From Nepenthes gracilis (lineage: Eukaryota; Streptophyta; Magnoliopsida; Caryophyllales; Nepenthaceae), in assembly GCA_033239525.1 (NCBI GenBank), contig BSYO01000013.1, positions 5,604,501 to 5,668,500 of the forward strand: a stretch of 64,000 bases of DNA, in the 5' to 3' direction. The position numbers and the translations under genes are program-made. The notes under the pieces were generated by a model. It saw only the letters and a program-made list of their open reading frames with translations. It did no database searches and had not been told where the DNA came from. Within the stretch, counting starts at the first letter, position 1; each line of letters opens with the position of its first letter. Positions 46,433 to 57,902 of this stretch are shown here, piece by piece.

Positions 46433-46551
46433 TTATTTATTTATTTTTAAATAAATAATTATAATATAATTATTTTAAAATAATTAACTTTTTAATTAAT
46501 TTTTTAAAATTAATTAAAATTATAATTATTTATTTAAAAATAAATAAATAA
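46433..46551. repeat. 119-bp AT-only palindrome, about 33-bp perfect arms
   Basis: TTATTTATTTATTTTTAAAT at 46433 is exactly mirrored at 46551, and pairing holds for about 33 bases per arm; the central 53 bases are also largely self-complementary. It lies about 375 bases upstream of the PMEI start. It could extrude a cruciform or be a foldback element core; flanking duplications were not found. Confidence 0.8.
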
Positions 46552-46559
46552 GTTATAGA

Positions 46560-47480
46560 GAATAAGCTTGTTGTCTTTTTGAGAGAAAAAGTTGTCCTGA
46601 ATTCTATAAAAATTATATTATGGTAAAGACGTCTGCAAGCTCTCTCAGTTAAAGAAATATAGAGTTTTCCCTTCTTGCTCCATGTCAAGCCTTCATGGGC
46701 TGCGATTGTTGGCCCCTCAAATCGGCGGCGACTTGCATCGGCGGTGACAGCTTTGATTGAGAGATCAATTTGTTTAAATAAGGATGAAGGTGAGAAATTG
46801 TTTTTGGTCGCAAATGTAAAACGATATTAAAGCAAGACCTGCGACTAAAAAATGACGGCTCATTTGAGATTTAAATCACCAAAAGTATTTATTTATGGGG
46901 TATATGTTTGCTTATTTTTTATAAGAAATTATTATTGTTATAAAAACAGTAATTTCTAACATATTTCCTAACATTGTCCCTCGATCATTGATCAGCCATT
47001 AGCAGGCAGATTGAGCAAATGGGGAGCGGGGCGACGTGAATTCAGAAAAAATATGAAGCCTGCTGCGATCAAAACTTCCAACTCATAATCCAAAATGACA
47101 GCTTTTGTAACAAATCCATGGACATTGCAGAAATTTCAAACAACTAAACCATTTTACACTGTTGTCATGAGTGCCCGGAATGAATGCAAGTTGAAGCTAA
47201 GCAAGAACAACGGATTGCTCTTTGCCAAATGCACGAACTGCTATCCGTGACGAGGGTTCTAAAAGCTTGCACTTTGCCAAAGCAAATGAATCTACACGGC
47301 ACGATCTAATTCTTCATGGATTATTTGCCCGGTGCTGGGTGTAATCTAGATAGGCAGCAGGAGCAGATAAAAGCGGCTGCCGATCCCATTTCTTCTCAAT
47401 CTATGGATCAACAATGTAATAGTATTTGTGGGCAAGGCAAGAAATTGTCCATCGATTACCAATCAAAGAGGTGAAAATTG
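46560..47480. other. Intergenic stretch
   Basis: Mixed-composition sequence without an ORF. 46680-46760 is GC-richer (GGCGGCGACTTGCATCGGCGGTGAC) but has no coding structure. May include the 3' UTR of a minus-strand transcript ending above 47481. Confidence 0.3.
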
Positions 47481-47558
47481 TTAATCAAAATCAAGAAATT
47501 CCACTTGTTTTCTTATCATCCTCTTCAAATCAATAGCCTCTCTTTCTGCCTTCTGCGC
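47481..47558 (-). CDS. Candidate terminal exon of an unrecognised minus-strand gene
   Basis: After a good acceptor (TTTCCCTGTAG) the minus strand reads 25 residues to a stop: 'AQKAEREAIDLKRMIRKQ' then 'VEFLDFD'. The charged heptad-like pattern looks like the end of a coiled coil. Upstream on the same strand, 48686-48710 (acceptor ATAACAG, reading 'RLKLLEEKG') and 47947-48034 (acceptor TATTTGCAG) are further exon-like pieces, but frames do not join cleanly and the latter has a TGA near its start in its best frame. It may be a real gene I cannot assemble, a pseudogene, or chance. Confidence 0.3.
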   Translation of the reverse strand, partial: AQKAEREAIDLKRMIRKQVEFLDFD

Positions 47559-48245
47559 CTACAGGGAAAAGAAAGTGTGCATTGTGAACTTAGAGCAGAA
47601 TGATAACGATATCCTTAATGTTCTAGCTGATATTTTGAAGCGAAAAGAAATTGAAAATAGATACGAGAGAGAAAATCATCCCATCAAAAATCAAACACAA
47701 AACCCTTCTCTCCTAACCACAAAAAAAAGAAAAAAAATGAACTTGTATTTTAAAAAAATGAGAATATATCATACTTGTCTTATCTCTACTTCCAATACAC
47801 AAGTCATTTGGGCAGGAAACTCTTCCTTGTTTAAGTCCTGCATGACGAGTCAATATTGAAGAATTGACATCCATGAAAATGACTCAGTAAGAATATCTGA
47901 TTTTAAGAGAATTCATACTACCAATTCTACAATCAAGAACAGCTACAGTAAAGATCTCCAACAAACACTCTTTCACAGGCACTTTCAAGAACAGCATTAG
48001 CCACAGGTAGATAGAAGTGCTCCCATCAGTATATCTGCAAATAGAAAAGAGAGGGAAGTAGGTGGCTGAGAGAATAATACTATTGTTATTTGTTGTACAC
48101 GCCAAACTGATCAAAAGAACTAGCGTCCCTAACAGCTTATGATCATCTCTCAACAAGAGAAGTTTTCCTGCCAAATATATAGACACATCAGGTGCCCAAT
48201 ATTTTAATGGACAAATAGTTGCATGTTAAAATGTAAGGTTTGATA

Positions 48246-48350
48246 TTGAGGATGAGTCGTGACATAATGATAAGATTACTCTATTGTAATATATAAGTCG
48301 CGGTCTTTTTGCAACGTAAGGATAAGGCATCGTCTATCAAACTTTTCCCA
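48246..48350 (+). mobile_element. SINE fragment, sense orientation
   Basis: GATGAGTCGTGACATAATGA, TAAGATTACTCTATTGTAAT and AAGTCGCGGTC correspond to the 5' (tRNA-like) part of the SINE found antisense at 40478 and 42536, and CATCGTCTATCAAACTTTTC to its body. Degenerate and truncated. Confidence 0.45.
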
Positions 48351-49026
48351 TACTACCAATCTTTAGTATAAGGTATGCTATTAAGCAGAAATAAATTCAA
48401 GATAGTTGCAGCATATATAACAGCAGTATACAGATATCCAAAAGTTATACACAAAACTAAAATATAACTATGGGACAAATGCTACTCAGATTATGACACT
48501 AAAAGCAAGCAAGCCAATCATGAACCAAGAAGATTATTGTCGTGCAGACTGTGTAAGAATAAACAGCTAAGAAAAAACAACTTCATGCAGAGCAGATGCG
48601 CATGGCTCAAAAAAGACAGTGAGGAAGAAAACTGTGTATCGCCAAAACCCAAAAGGGGAATATAGGTCATGCTCCATTTGTTATATAAGACACCCTTTTC
48701 TTCAAGTAGTTTCAATCTCTGTTATGAAATTTGGTATGAGGAATTAATATTTGCAGCAGGTGCTCAATAAAGTATTGCAGATGATGGGTACCATGCTTAC
48801 AATGCTCGTTATGGAGTAAAAGAGCAATGATGCATCATAGGCAATCCCTTGTGCAGGTGTTTGTTGGGGATGGCAGAATTCAATCTCTTCTCATTGTTCG
48901 TTCTTGATGAAGATCGATCTCCAGAGCCATTCCTCTAAAATTTTCTCCATCAACGACCCCAATTGTGAGCCCATTACTGATAACTAAGGAATTAGTAAAA
49001 GAATTTTGAGCCCTTAAAAGGGTAAC
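48351..49026. other. Intergenic stretch
   Basis: No supported gene apart from the exon-like piece at 48686-48710 described with 47481-47558. May contain the unrecognised upstream part of the LINE that follows. Confidence 0.3.
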
Positions 49027-49540
49027 TTGGGGCTGAACTGCAAAAAACTTCTACATTTGAATGTCAAGATTATCAGCCAAGGGAAGTTGTTGTCTGAAGA
49101 TCAAAGAGAGATGCTAAGCCTAACAGTCTTGGCTGAAGAGATTACAGCTGCACTTTGGTCAATTCCTGACAATAAAAACCAAGGACCAGATGACTGCACT
49201 GCTTTTTTTTCCTTCAAGAATGAATGTGCCTTGATTAGGGAGACTTTATACAGGCAGTAAAGCCATTCTTGAGAATGGGAAATTGTTAAAGAGCCTTAAT
49301 GTTGCTTCAATTACTCCAGTGCTTAAAGTTACTAATCCTAATGAAGTTTACGACCCAGGCTGCTGCCTGTAATTTGTTTTACACAGTAAACCAAACTTAT
49401 TTCTGCAAAACTGACAGGGTAATGAATGAATGAAAAGATCTTGCACAAACTTCCTTTATAAAGCATAGAAGCATTCACCATAACATTCCCCTTTGCCACA
49501 AACTTGCAAGGAATTACAATAGGAAAGGATGTGTCACCTA

Positions 49541-49777
49541 GTGTATGTTTGATTGGTGGGAATAAAAATTCTATTCTCACCTTATTCCCAATAGAATATT
49601 TATTCCACTATTTAATCGCTTTTTGACACGGAATAAATATTAAAATTCTCAGAGGAATATTTATTCCTCCAACTTAAGGAATAAAAAATAATACATGCTC
49701 TTAGATAATTTTTTATTCCTTACATGTAAAGAATAGTTATTCTTGCAGCCCATAAATTTTATTCCCATTTTTCTCTC

Positions 49778-49816
<39 letters not shown>

Positions 49817-50112
49817 GTAGGATATCATTACTGTCGATAATATCATTACGAAGGCATGTAGTCATTGTTCAAACTCTCCATCCTCCAAAATATTTTTTTA
49901 TTGAATAAGGATAAAAAAGTCATTAATACAAACTTCCACCTTATTCATTATACTATTACTACATACCAAACATTAAAATACTAATTTTTAATTTATTTTA
50001 TTTAGTAAACAAACATGAGAATAGAAATTTTTAACTCTATTCTCATCTTATTCTATTACCTAGGAATAATTATTTTATTCCTATCTTATTCTATTCTATT
50101 AACCAAATATAC
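49541..50112. mobile_element. Foldback MITE-like element inserted in the LINE
   Basis: Begins (CTA)GTGTATGTTTGATTGGTG and, from the other end, (CTA)GTATATTTGGTTAATAG: inverted ends of about 20 bp with several mismatches, followed by TTATTCCNATAGAAT-type words on both sides. Inside are GGAATAAATATT motifs and an (ATT)n run. It splits the LINE reverse transcriptase between 'NRKGCVT' and 'KIDIR', residues that are contiguous in intact LINEs. About 572 bp, no coding sequence. Confidence 0.7.
49779..49816. repeat. (ATT)n microsatellite
   Basis: About 12 uninterrupted ATT units inside the foldback element. Confidence 0.9.
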
Positions 50113-51654
50113 TAGTAGAATTTAGTGAAAATTGATATAAGGATAGCCTATGACAGTGAAGTGGGTCTTCAATGAACAAATGTGGACTGCTTTAAACATT
50201 CCCTAGAAGCTTCGGAAGTGGATCATGGCAAGTATCACTTCCATTCAACCTTCTACCTTAATTACTAGTAGCTTGGAGGGTTATTTCTCAGGGAAAAATG
50301 GCTTGAGATGAGGGGATCCAATGTCTCCACCTTGTTCCTATTGGCTACTTATCAAGACTGCTGAATAACATAGAAGGAAGACCCTGGTTTCCATTTTCAT
50401 ACCAAGTGTGAGAAATTAGGGATCATGCACTTGGCCTTTGCCAATGATTTGATATAATTAAGCAGGGAAAATCTTGTTTCTGTTCAAATGATGATGGATT
50501 CTCTGCTAGTTCTCATCCTGCTGCAAATCCTACTGAAAATTGTCTTTTGCAATGGTATAGATTCAAACAATTAAGCAACTATTTTACAGTGCTTGAATTT
50601 CAAAAAGTGAAATGCCCACAGATACTTGGGCTTGCCTTTTCTCTCTACAAGGTTGAAAGCTCATCATTGTACCAGGCTGTTGGATAAATTAGCAAAGATC
50701 AAATGATTATGATCTAGATTTCTATCTTTTGTTGGACAATTGCAACTTGTAAAAGCTGTAGTATCAATGTCCAGATGTTTTGGAGTTCTATCTTCATGGT
50801 GCCTATTTTGGTACAGAAATATTTTAGAAGTATTTGCATAGGCTTTCTATAGAATGGTGCAGATTTCGTGCAATTATTATCATCTAAATTAATTTCTTGA
50901 AATTAAATAAAATAACAGACATTTTCTTAATTCAAGTTCATTTTAGATCTGACAAAAATCTGAAGAAAAATCACCGGTGGCTTGGTCTAAAATCTGTGCT
51001 CCATCGAAGAAGGTGGGCTTGGAGTGAAAAGTATTTTGGTTTGAACAAGGCAGCTCTATTAAAGCATGGTTGGGAACTTACAAAATAAAACCAAAGTCTT
51101 GGGGTTAAATGGGTCCACAATTACTTCATTCAGCAGGACTTAAGGTGTTTTACATTTTAGGCATAATGCAACTTCCACTTGCAGGAAACACAGGTCACTT
51201 AATAAGAAAGGGGAAGCTGTTCCATAGAAAACTTAAAGAAAGGGGAATTTTCCCGTTCAGCTAGCTTGCGAGGTGCTCTCAGGAATAAAGACAATGGCTT
51301 AAAGGCGGCAGCTTGCTTGGTGCAAGAACAGTATTGCTACTGATGGAACAAAGGCTGCAAAGCAAGGATCATTTGATTGCTCATTGTATGATCCTTGATC
51401 CCATTTGTATGCTTTGCTATGAAGTTGATGAAATCCATAAACACTTGTTCTTCAACTGTGTTTTTGAAGAAAAACACGGTATTTTTATGAGGGAGATAGG
51501 GTTCCAGCATTAGTACTTTTCATGGGCAACCAGGATCAAATGACTCACAAGAGGATGTAAGACTATGTTCGAGTAGGTTCAACAGCTCAAGTATAGTTTT
51601 GATGCTATTGTGCACTAGAAGGAAATAAACAGCTGATTGTTTGGGACCACAGAT

Positions 51655-51880
51655 TAAAAAATTGGTATCGGTATTGTCTATTTCAAGCAATGTGAATTCT
51701 TGTTGTCTATATCAGTATCACCCACAATTTTTTTTTTTTTTTTTTGGCGAATCAAAACTTGGGGTATATCATCAATATTACAGTATATCGTGATTTTGTC
51801 ATGATATCAAGAGATATCGGTGTCAAGGGCCCTATATCAAGATATTACCACCTGATATTTTGTATGTCAGATGATATTTC
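51655..51880. mobile_element. ATATCG-rich MITE-like segment
   Basis: Contains TTGGTATCGGTATTGTC, TATATCATCAATATTACAG, ATATCGTGATTTTGTCATGA and AGATATCGGTGTC words like the local hAT-type MITE family, plus a 22-base T run. Ends are not clear and no target duplication was found. Confidence 0.45.
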
Positions 51881-52820
51881 ATTTGATGTTTGGGACAAAT
51901 CATAACACACCCTCACAACTTATTCAACAAATAGTTAGATATATAGGAGTAGGAAGTAGATAAGCTGACCTTTTGGTGCTTTTCCTTTGTTCTACTTGTT
52001 CTATGAAGATTTCTCTCTTACTGGGTATTTGATACTCCCCTATGCATATATTTGTAATTAGTTCTTTTGCTTCAGTTGGGAAGTAATGAAAACTTCTTCA
52101 TTTCCCCAAAAAGAGCTCCAATGGCAAGGATGCATTTGAAGACAGGAAATCAGTAGAATAGGTTAAACGAGAAAGAAAGGACGAAAATGAGAGAGAAAAT
52201 GGAAATAGTAAAAATAAAATAAAATTGCTGCAGTCCATTTGTCATTAAAAAAAATTACTAAGTCAGCAACAAGGTCAGTAGAATTTCTGGTAAAATTTCA
52301 AGGTCATTGGAAAGCTGAATTTGATTGTCCTACTCAGGTTTAACAGGAATGCTGTTTCATCTAAAATATGGAATGCAGACGTAGAACAAGAAAGGCACAA
52401 GCTTCTTATGTTCTTAGAATTTTAAGAATAGATATTAGATATAATATGTGACTACTAGGCAATTAAAATATCACGGTGTTTAACATGAATGTTAATGGTA
52501 TGAGAATTTGACACTATAAACTAATTACCTTAGAATTTAACACTATAAACTAAGCAAAAACAGTTACTATAACTTCTTTTACAAATGGTCAGGCCAAAAC
52601 TATCATATTCCAAATCGGTCCAAACCACAACTCACTAAGCTAATGTGGCAAACTCTACTCTTAACCCCACATAAACATAAATGATTCAATTGGCATTCTT
52701 GCCAAATCAATCATTTAAGCACAACAAGTTTAATTATTTCCATCATAATTAGAGAAAGGGCACTGAAGATATGAAAATTAGCTGACCAACATAATCATCA
52801 TTCACCACTGAGCAAACTAT
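51881..52820. other. Intergenic stretch
   Basis: AT-rich sequence with no supported gene. CACTATAAACTAATTACCTTAGAATTTAACACTATAAACTAA at 52510-52552 contains a short internal duplication of 'CACTATAAACTAA'. Confidence 0.3.
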
Positions 52821-53427
52821 CCGTTCAATACAAATATTAAGAATTACAGCAATATGATAGATTACATAACTACATAATACAGGAAATAATATTTTGGAAT
52901 CACTCACCCAACAAAGAAAGTAACTCAACATTTAGATAGTATACTTACGAAATTATTCACCTAAGGGTTGTGAATCACTTACAAACAAAGAACCATCAAA
53001 CTCTGAAAGTCTAATAAAAAATCATAAAATCACTCTCTAAAGATTGTACATTACTCACCAATAGAGAACCATCAAGCACTAGTAGTTTACTTAGAGAATG
53101 GCTCATCTAAGGATTTCTAATCATTCACCAATTAGAGGACTAACATACTCTCAGGAAAGCCAGAGCTTACAAAGAGAAAGGAGACTACAAACATGTCCAT
53201 TGACAATTCTTGGAGCTGTTTGTAAAGGCCATCAGTGAACTTGGGCTGGATCTTATGGAACTGGTACAATTTAAAGGCAGGTGATTCATTTAAGGGCAGC
53301 CTTTAGGAGTTGCTTCAACCTTGTAAGTTGCATATTTAGGGAACAAGGTCCTTCATTTATGGTGCTTGTTTTCTTGGCTCCTATCTTGGAATTACCTACT
53401 TGGATCTTGAGACTGGTGGTTGTATCA
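52820..53427 (-). repeat. 3' LTR of the minus-strand element
   Basis: Starts right after the purine tract with TGATACAACCACC (minus strand). It is longer than the 5' LTR, apparently by about one 70-bp 'CACTCACC' unit and the extra GTGATTCATTTAAGG at 53281. The outer end near 52820 is approximate; CTATC at 52817-52821 equals the 5 bases after 54026 and might be the target duplication, but the LTR end there is decayed. Confidence 0.65.
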
Positions 53428-53526
53428 TTCTCCTTCTCTCAAAAACAACTCGTCCTTGAGTTGAAGCTTTAAAAATTAGAAAAAAAATTGACCCTTTTTT
53501 TGCTCGTGTTCTTCTCTGATACCAGT

Positions 53527-54026
53527 TGATGCAAACCGATTTTCTGGGATTAAATATGGCATCAATTGATATTTGATTATTCAAATTATAAGAACGAAAT
53601 GTAGGGAATCATTCACCTTTCAGAAGGAAGCGCTTCGTCCTAGGGACTTGCTCACCTAAGCATTGCAAATCACTCACCAATAAATGAGCATCAAACCTTG
53701 ATAGATTACTTAGGAAATCACTTACCTAAAGGTTGAGAATCACTCACCAACTAGAGTACTACCATACTTGCAAGAAAGTTGGAAGTTATAAAGAAAGAGG
53801 GGACTTCAAATCTGTCCATCAACAATTCTTGGAGCTGTTTTTAAAGCCATCAGTGAACTTGGGCTAAAGCTTAAGGAACTGGAAAATTTTAAAGGCAGCC
53901 TTTGGGAATTGCTTCAACCTTGTCCGTTGCATATTTTGGGGTCATGGTCCTACATTTATGGTGCTTGCTTTCTTGGCCCTTGTCTACAATTTACCTTTAT
54001 GGATGTTCTGACCAGCAGCTGCATCA
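53527..54026 (-). repeat. 5' LTR of the minus-strand element
   Basis: 500 bp, TG...CA on the minus strand. Shares with the 3' copy the blocks 'CAACAATTCTTGGAGCTGTT' versus 'GACAATTCTTGGAGCTGTT', 'CCATCAGTGAACTTGGGCT', 'TTGCTTCAACCTTGT' and 'CATTTATGGTGCTTG' (plus strand). Primer-binding site lies 2 bases inside. Confidence 0.75.
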
Positions 54027-55163
54027 CTATCAGAATCGACCTAATGAACAAGTGAAATAACAAAATAAGAAAAGGGAAGACAGAACCAACGTTGAACTAA
54101 AGAACACAAGGGAATATTATAAAGCAAAACAACAAGAGAAGGGCACAACAATAAACCGTGGGTATAAACGTACTGTTGCAAGTACGTGGGTTTTTTTTTT
54201 TTTAATGCTGATACCTCAATAGGACCACTCTTTCTAAAGCATTAAGAATCGAAGGGCCATAAAAAGATTTGGGTTTACTGTTAGTAGTGGGATGCATATA
54301 TAAAACCCACAGTAAAAGAAAGGTTTCATCCATAATCATGTGATGGGAAGTTCGTTCAAATCCCAATGAGTTTGTGAAGATCTTCCAGTTAGGGTTTTAC
54401 ATATTCTACTACTAAATCTTTCTTGTAGAAAAGGGAAGACGATCACGTTCACATGATCTCGAAAATGCATACCCTCCTTATCAAATTTGCAAAACACAGG
54501 GCAAAATCAATTGATCGGAACAAAGAAATTGCAGCAGTTTCCACTTGAATAATAACGAACCCAATTTATCTCAGTATTAGTTTAGTCCATTCAGCTGAAA
54601 CCGAACGACATCTTAATCTCCTTCACAAAATTTTTCAACTGAAACTGAGCAAGAGCCAATCGCTTCCAAATAAATTCACCAATTAAACATTTGAATCAGC
54701 CCATCAACATGCTCAACAGCCAATTAATGTTACATAATCAACTAGGGAAAAAAAATGAAAGCAATAGCCTTAAGAAACCTTATGTTATATAGGGTTTAGA
54801 CTTTCAATCTTCTCTCTTTCGGGTATTTCCAAAGCAAACCACTTCACCAATGGCATTTGCGAAGCATCCTTCTCTGTAGGTAACCCCGAAAAGCTCAAGG
54901 GCTCAAAAATCCAAAACCCCAGAAAATAATCATCAAATTGAAGCTGAGGTTACGACTATCTATGAAAAATCAAAACTGGGTTTTTGCCAAGATGACTTCT
55001 AGTCGTGATCTCCGTCTTCCCATCAGGTACCAGTTTCCCATTTTCTTCTGTCCTTCTCTGTTTAAATGCCGCGGTTTTTGACTTTGGTTTTTAATTATTA
55101 AAATAAAATAAGATCATTTAATAGAATGGTTAAAAAATAAAATTTAAATAATAATAATATGAT

Positions 55164-55203
<40 letters not shown>

Positions 55204-55737
55204 TGAATAATAAAAATAATAATTATTATTATAAATAATAATAATATAAAATAATTATTTTTATATTTATAAAAATAATTATTTTTTAAGAATATTTATT
55301 TTTGATTAATTTATTAATTAAACAAGGAAATTATAATTTTTGGATGACTTAACTGTGAATAGAATTATAATTTCATTGAACCAAACATGAGGTTGAGGTT
55401 GAACAAAATAATGGGAATTATGTAGATACTATTGAAGAATAACACTAAATTGCAGTTGGATCGAGATTGGATTCCAGCTGCATTAAATAAAAACGGTTTA
55501 TGCTCTCCCTTCAATAATTATTCTGCAGGAGAGTATTAACCTTTGTTTCTACAATTTGATTTGTGTTTAGACGGGATCTCATTGTCATATAGTTAAGTAA
55601 TAGGCAAATAATAATTGAGATATTTCTAGAAACTTTTCCATTAGATGAAACCAAAATATATGTAAATTTCATTAATAAATTGTTAATTTAACTATTAAAA
55701 AGTTGCTACAAACAGAGTTCAACCTAACATTTTCACT
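54027..55737. other. Intergenic stretch with possible minor exons
   Basis: Mostly AT-rich. At 54785-54900 the plus strand has a TATA-like TTATATAGGG, a pyrimidine-rich leader and a 9-codon ATG frame, and at 54992 a short ATG frame 'MTSSRDLRLPIR' ends at a donor-like CAG|GTACC. Neither continues into recognisable exons. An (AAT)n-rich block lies at 55150-55255. Confidence 0.3.
55166..55203. repeat. (AAT)n microsatellite
   Basis: Uninterrupted AAT/ATA units within a larger AT-only block (55135-55300). Confidence 0.85.
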
Positions 55738-55854
55738 ATGGATTTGACCCAATATGCTTGTAGTTACTGGAAGAACCTGTTCTACGAGTACACCATGCAG
55801 TTTAGCTTTCTTATTGCTGTTGTAGGTGGAGATAAGGATGTAGATCAAAGCTAA
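55738..55854 (+). pseudogene. Short protein-like fragment, possibly ABC-transporter derived
   Basis: A 38-codon frame, 'MDLTQYACSYWKNLFYEYTM' then 'QFSFLIAVVGGD', stands out from its AT-rich surroundings by composition. 'ACSYWKN..Y' with a following hydrophobic run is loosely like the W..YWRNP.Y start of the membrane domain of PDR/ABCG transporters. That is a weak resemblance, and no neighbouring exons were found. Treat as an orphan fragment. Confidence 0.25.
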
Positions 55855-56851
55855 ATAATCAATGAAATCTGTATAATTAATCTCTTTTAGAGTTTTTGTA
55901 ATTTAGTTGATTAAAATTATAAAAAAATTTAACATATTTAATATATTTATATTAATGCTCAAGATTAAATTCTCAATTGTTAGTAATGTAAAAAAAAAAA
56001 AGGCTCTGCTATGAGAATGGTGAGGGACATATTTGAAATTTTTGTATAGAATCTCTATAATAAAGAGTCTCTCATATTTATTTAACAGTTAAGATAACAA
56101 GTTAAATAGATAAATGATAAAAATTAAAATAAATAATTTTAAAAATTATTTAATTTTTATTATTTATTAACTCAATTTCTAATCCTACTAATTAAGTGAA
56201 TACAAAAATTTTCATCGGAAAAATCCTAATAGCTCTCATAAAAGTTATCAATTACTCAAATATATTATTACAATAGTGATATATTTGTCGATATATTTAA
56301 TAATTCTAGATATTTACCTATAAAATATTTAATATTTTTTTGTTAAATTTTAATTTTAAAAATTTTTATTATCAATATGTTTAATATTAATATATATTAT
56401 CTAATATAACTAACATCAATAATAATGCCGAACATATTTTTGTATGTACTAACTCTTTTGAGGTAGTAATGATGCACTCACAAGCCTCACTATTTATCCT
56501 CCTTTTGCTATACCCAACATAGTTAAATAAGATAGTTTTACTCCATTTGGATAAGGTAATTATTTATATTTTTTTAAAAAATTTATTTTATCTATAAAAT
56601 ATAGATAGGGACACGATAGAGTGCCCCCACATCCATTAATATTTAATCCAAGTGCCTCATTTTCCTCTATTATAAATATCTCTGTCCAAGTAACCTAAAC
56701 TAGAGAAAGGAAATTGGAGGGCTGCTAGGGAGTCCCTCTAATGTCCTTTTCAGAAAAAAATTTAAATTTTAAAAAATTTAAAAATATAAAATTAATTTTA
56801 TAATATTTAAATATTAGAATATTTATATTATAAAAAAATAAAAACTATTAT

Positions 56852-56885
<34 letters not shown>

Positions 56886-57902
56886 CAAAATTCAAAACTT
56901 AATACTCGATTTTTGGACATATAACCCAAAAATTGATGATGTATTGGAGGAGCTCCAACGTACTGGTGCATTGGAGCCCCATTATTTTATAAGAAAGACG
57001 TATAAATTAATATTGAATAATAATGACTTTATCGATAACAACATTTCTCATAAAAAAAAAAAAAAAAAAACTGAAGATAGTGACAAATCTAGATAGTTTT
57101 TCAATAGGATTAGCAATTTCATAATTTCATAATAGGATTAGCAAAAAAAAAAAGGCAAATGATTTAACTTATATCATAGAAGTAAGTGAGTTATAATGAT
57201 TAATAAATAAAGGTAATAATTTGATAAAAAAATTTAGTAAATTTAATTAAAAAAAATCATGTTAATTTATGTAGATCATGAATGTTTAATTCATTTTGCA
57301 ATGGCTAGTGGCTCAGAAACCTATGAGTACTTTTTTTTTTCCTGTCATATTTCCTATGTGGAGAAATATAGGGGTCAAGTAAATCCACTTAGTGAGTATC
57401 ATTTTATAAAGAGCTTGTGTGTCAATACATATTGTGAGTGCTCGAATCAATCACACTCCAACATTCGTGCAATGCTCTCGTGGTAATGCGCATATTGGAC
57501 CCATCATATGTATAAAAAGAGTCAAATATATATAACTTTATTATGAATTATTAAAAAAAAAAATTTCTATAGTTTAAACATGTCTTCTACACATAACCAA
57601 TGCCTATAAGTGTCTATGGAAGGCACTCCTATTGACTAATTAGTTCAATATCAGAATCCTTTGATTTTAGAGTCTTATCATACTTTAATGATAATTGCTA
57701 TAATTATATAATGGGTTCAATATATTTTAATATTTTATGCTAATGTTTTGTACCAAGATAAAATCTTTACTATTGAAAGTACAATGAAGAATAAAATACT
57801 CTAACCACACTTGGCCTAAATAGGTAGAAGTTAAATGAGACAACGAAAAAAATCAATTTGGGCAAATCAGGACTAACTAAACATCAAAACAACAAGAAGA
57901 AG
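55855..57902. other. AT-rich intergenic stretch
   Basis: Contains ATAT-rich sequence at 56240-56440, an (AT)n run (56856-56883), and two segments rich in GGAG/TCCC words (56610-56750, 56935-56985) that may be old repeats. Short ORFs (for example 57259-57486) are not protein-like. The 3' UTR of the GH17 gene occupies the last part before 57903. Confidence 0.3.
56856..56883. repeat. (AT)n microsatellite
   Basis: About 13 AT units. Confidence 0.85.

Larger units (their letters stand above)
49027..51515 (+). mobile_element. LINE (L1-type non-LTR retrotransposon) ORF2 fossil
   Basis: The plus strand shows reverse-transcriptase blocks in order: 'EEITAALWSIPDNKNQGPDD' (49130), 'SLNVASITPVLKV.NP' (49300), 'TSFIKHRSIHHNIPL' with 'ARNYNRKG' (49450-49530), then after an insertion 'KIDIRIAYDS' (50130), 'LEGYFSGKNGLR.GDPMSP' (50275-50330), 'CEKLGIMHLAFANDLI' (50405-50460; the FADD box is now FAND) and a zf-RVT-like C-terminus 'LLLMEQRLQSKDHLI....C.LC.EVDEIHKHLFFNC' (51325-51480). 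Many stops and shifts. The endonuclease part would lie before 49027 and was not recognised. Confidence 0.8.
52820..54026 (-). mobile_element. LTR element with almost no internal region (TRIM-like or deletion derivative)
   Basis: Two related LTR segments in the same orientation flank a 99-bp centre. 5' LTR: 54026 to 53527, starting TGATGCAGCTGCTGG and ending TTTGCATCA on the minus strand. Two bases later comes TGGTATCAGAGA (53524-53513), the usual primer-binding site for initiator Met-tRNA. Then a short piece ('CTCAAGGACGAGTTG') typical of the end of gypsy pol, a purine tract GAGAGAAGGAGAA (53440-53428), and the 3' LTR from 53427 (TGATACAACCACCAG) to about 52820. Each LTR carries about two to three units of a 70-bp repeat around 'AATCACTCACCAA'. 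LTRs are well diverged, so the element is old. Confidence 0.75.
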
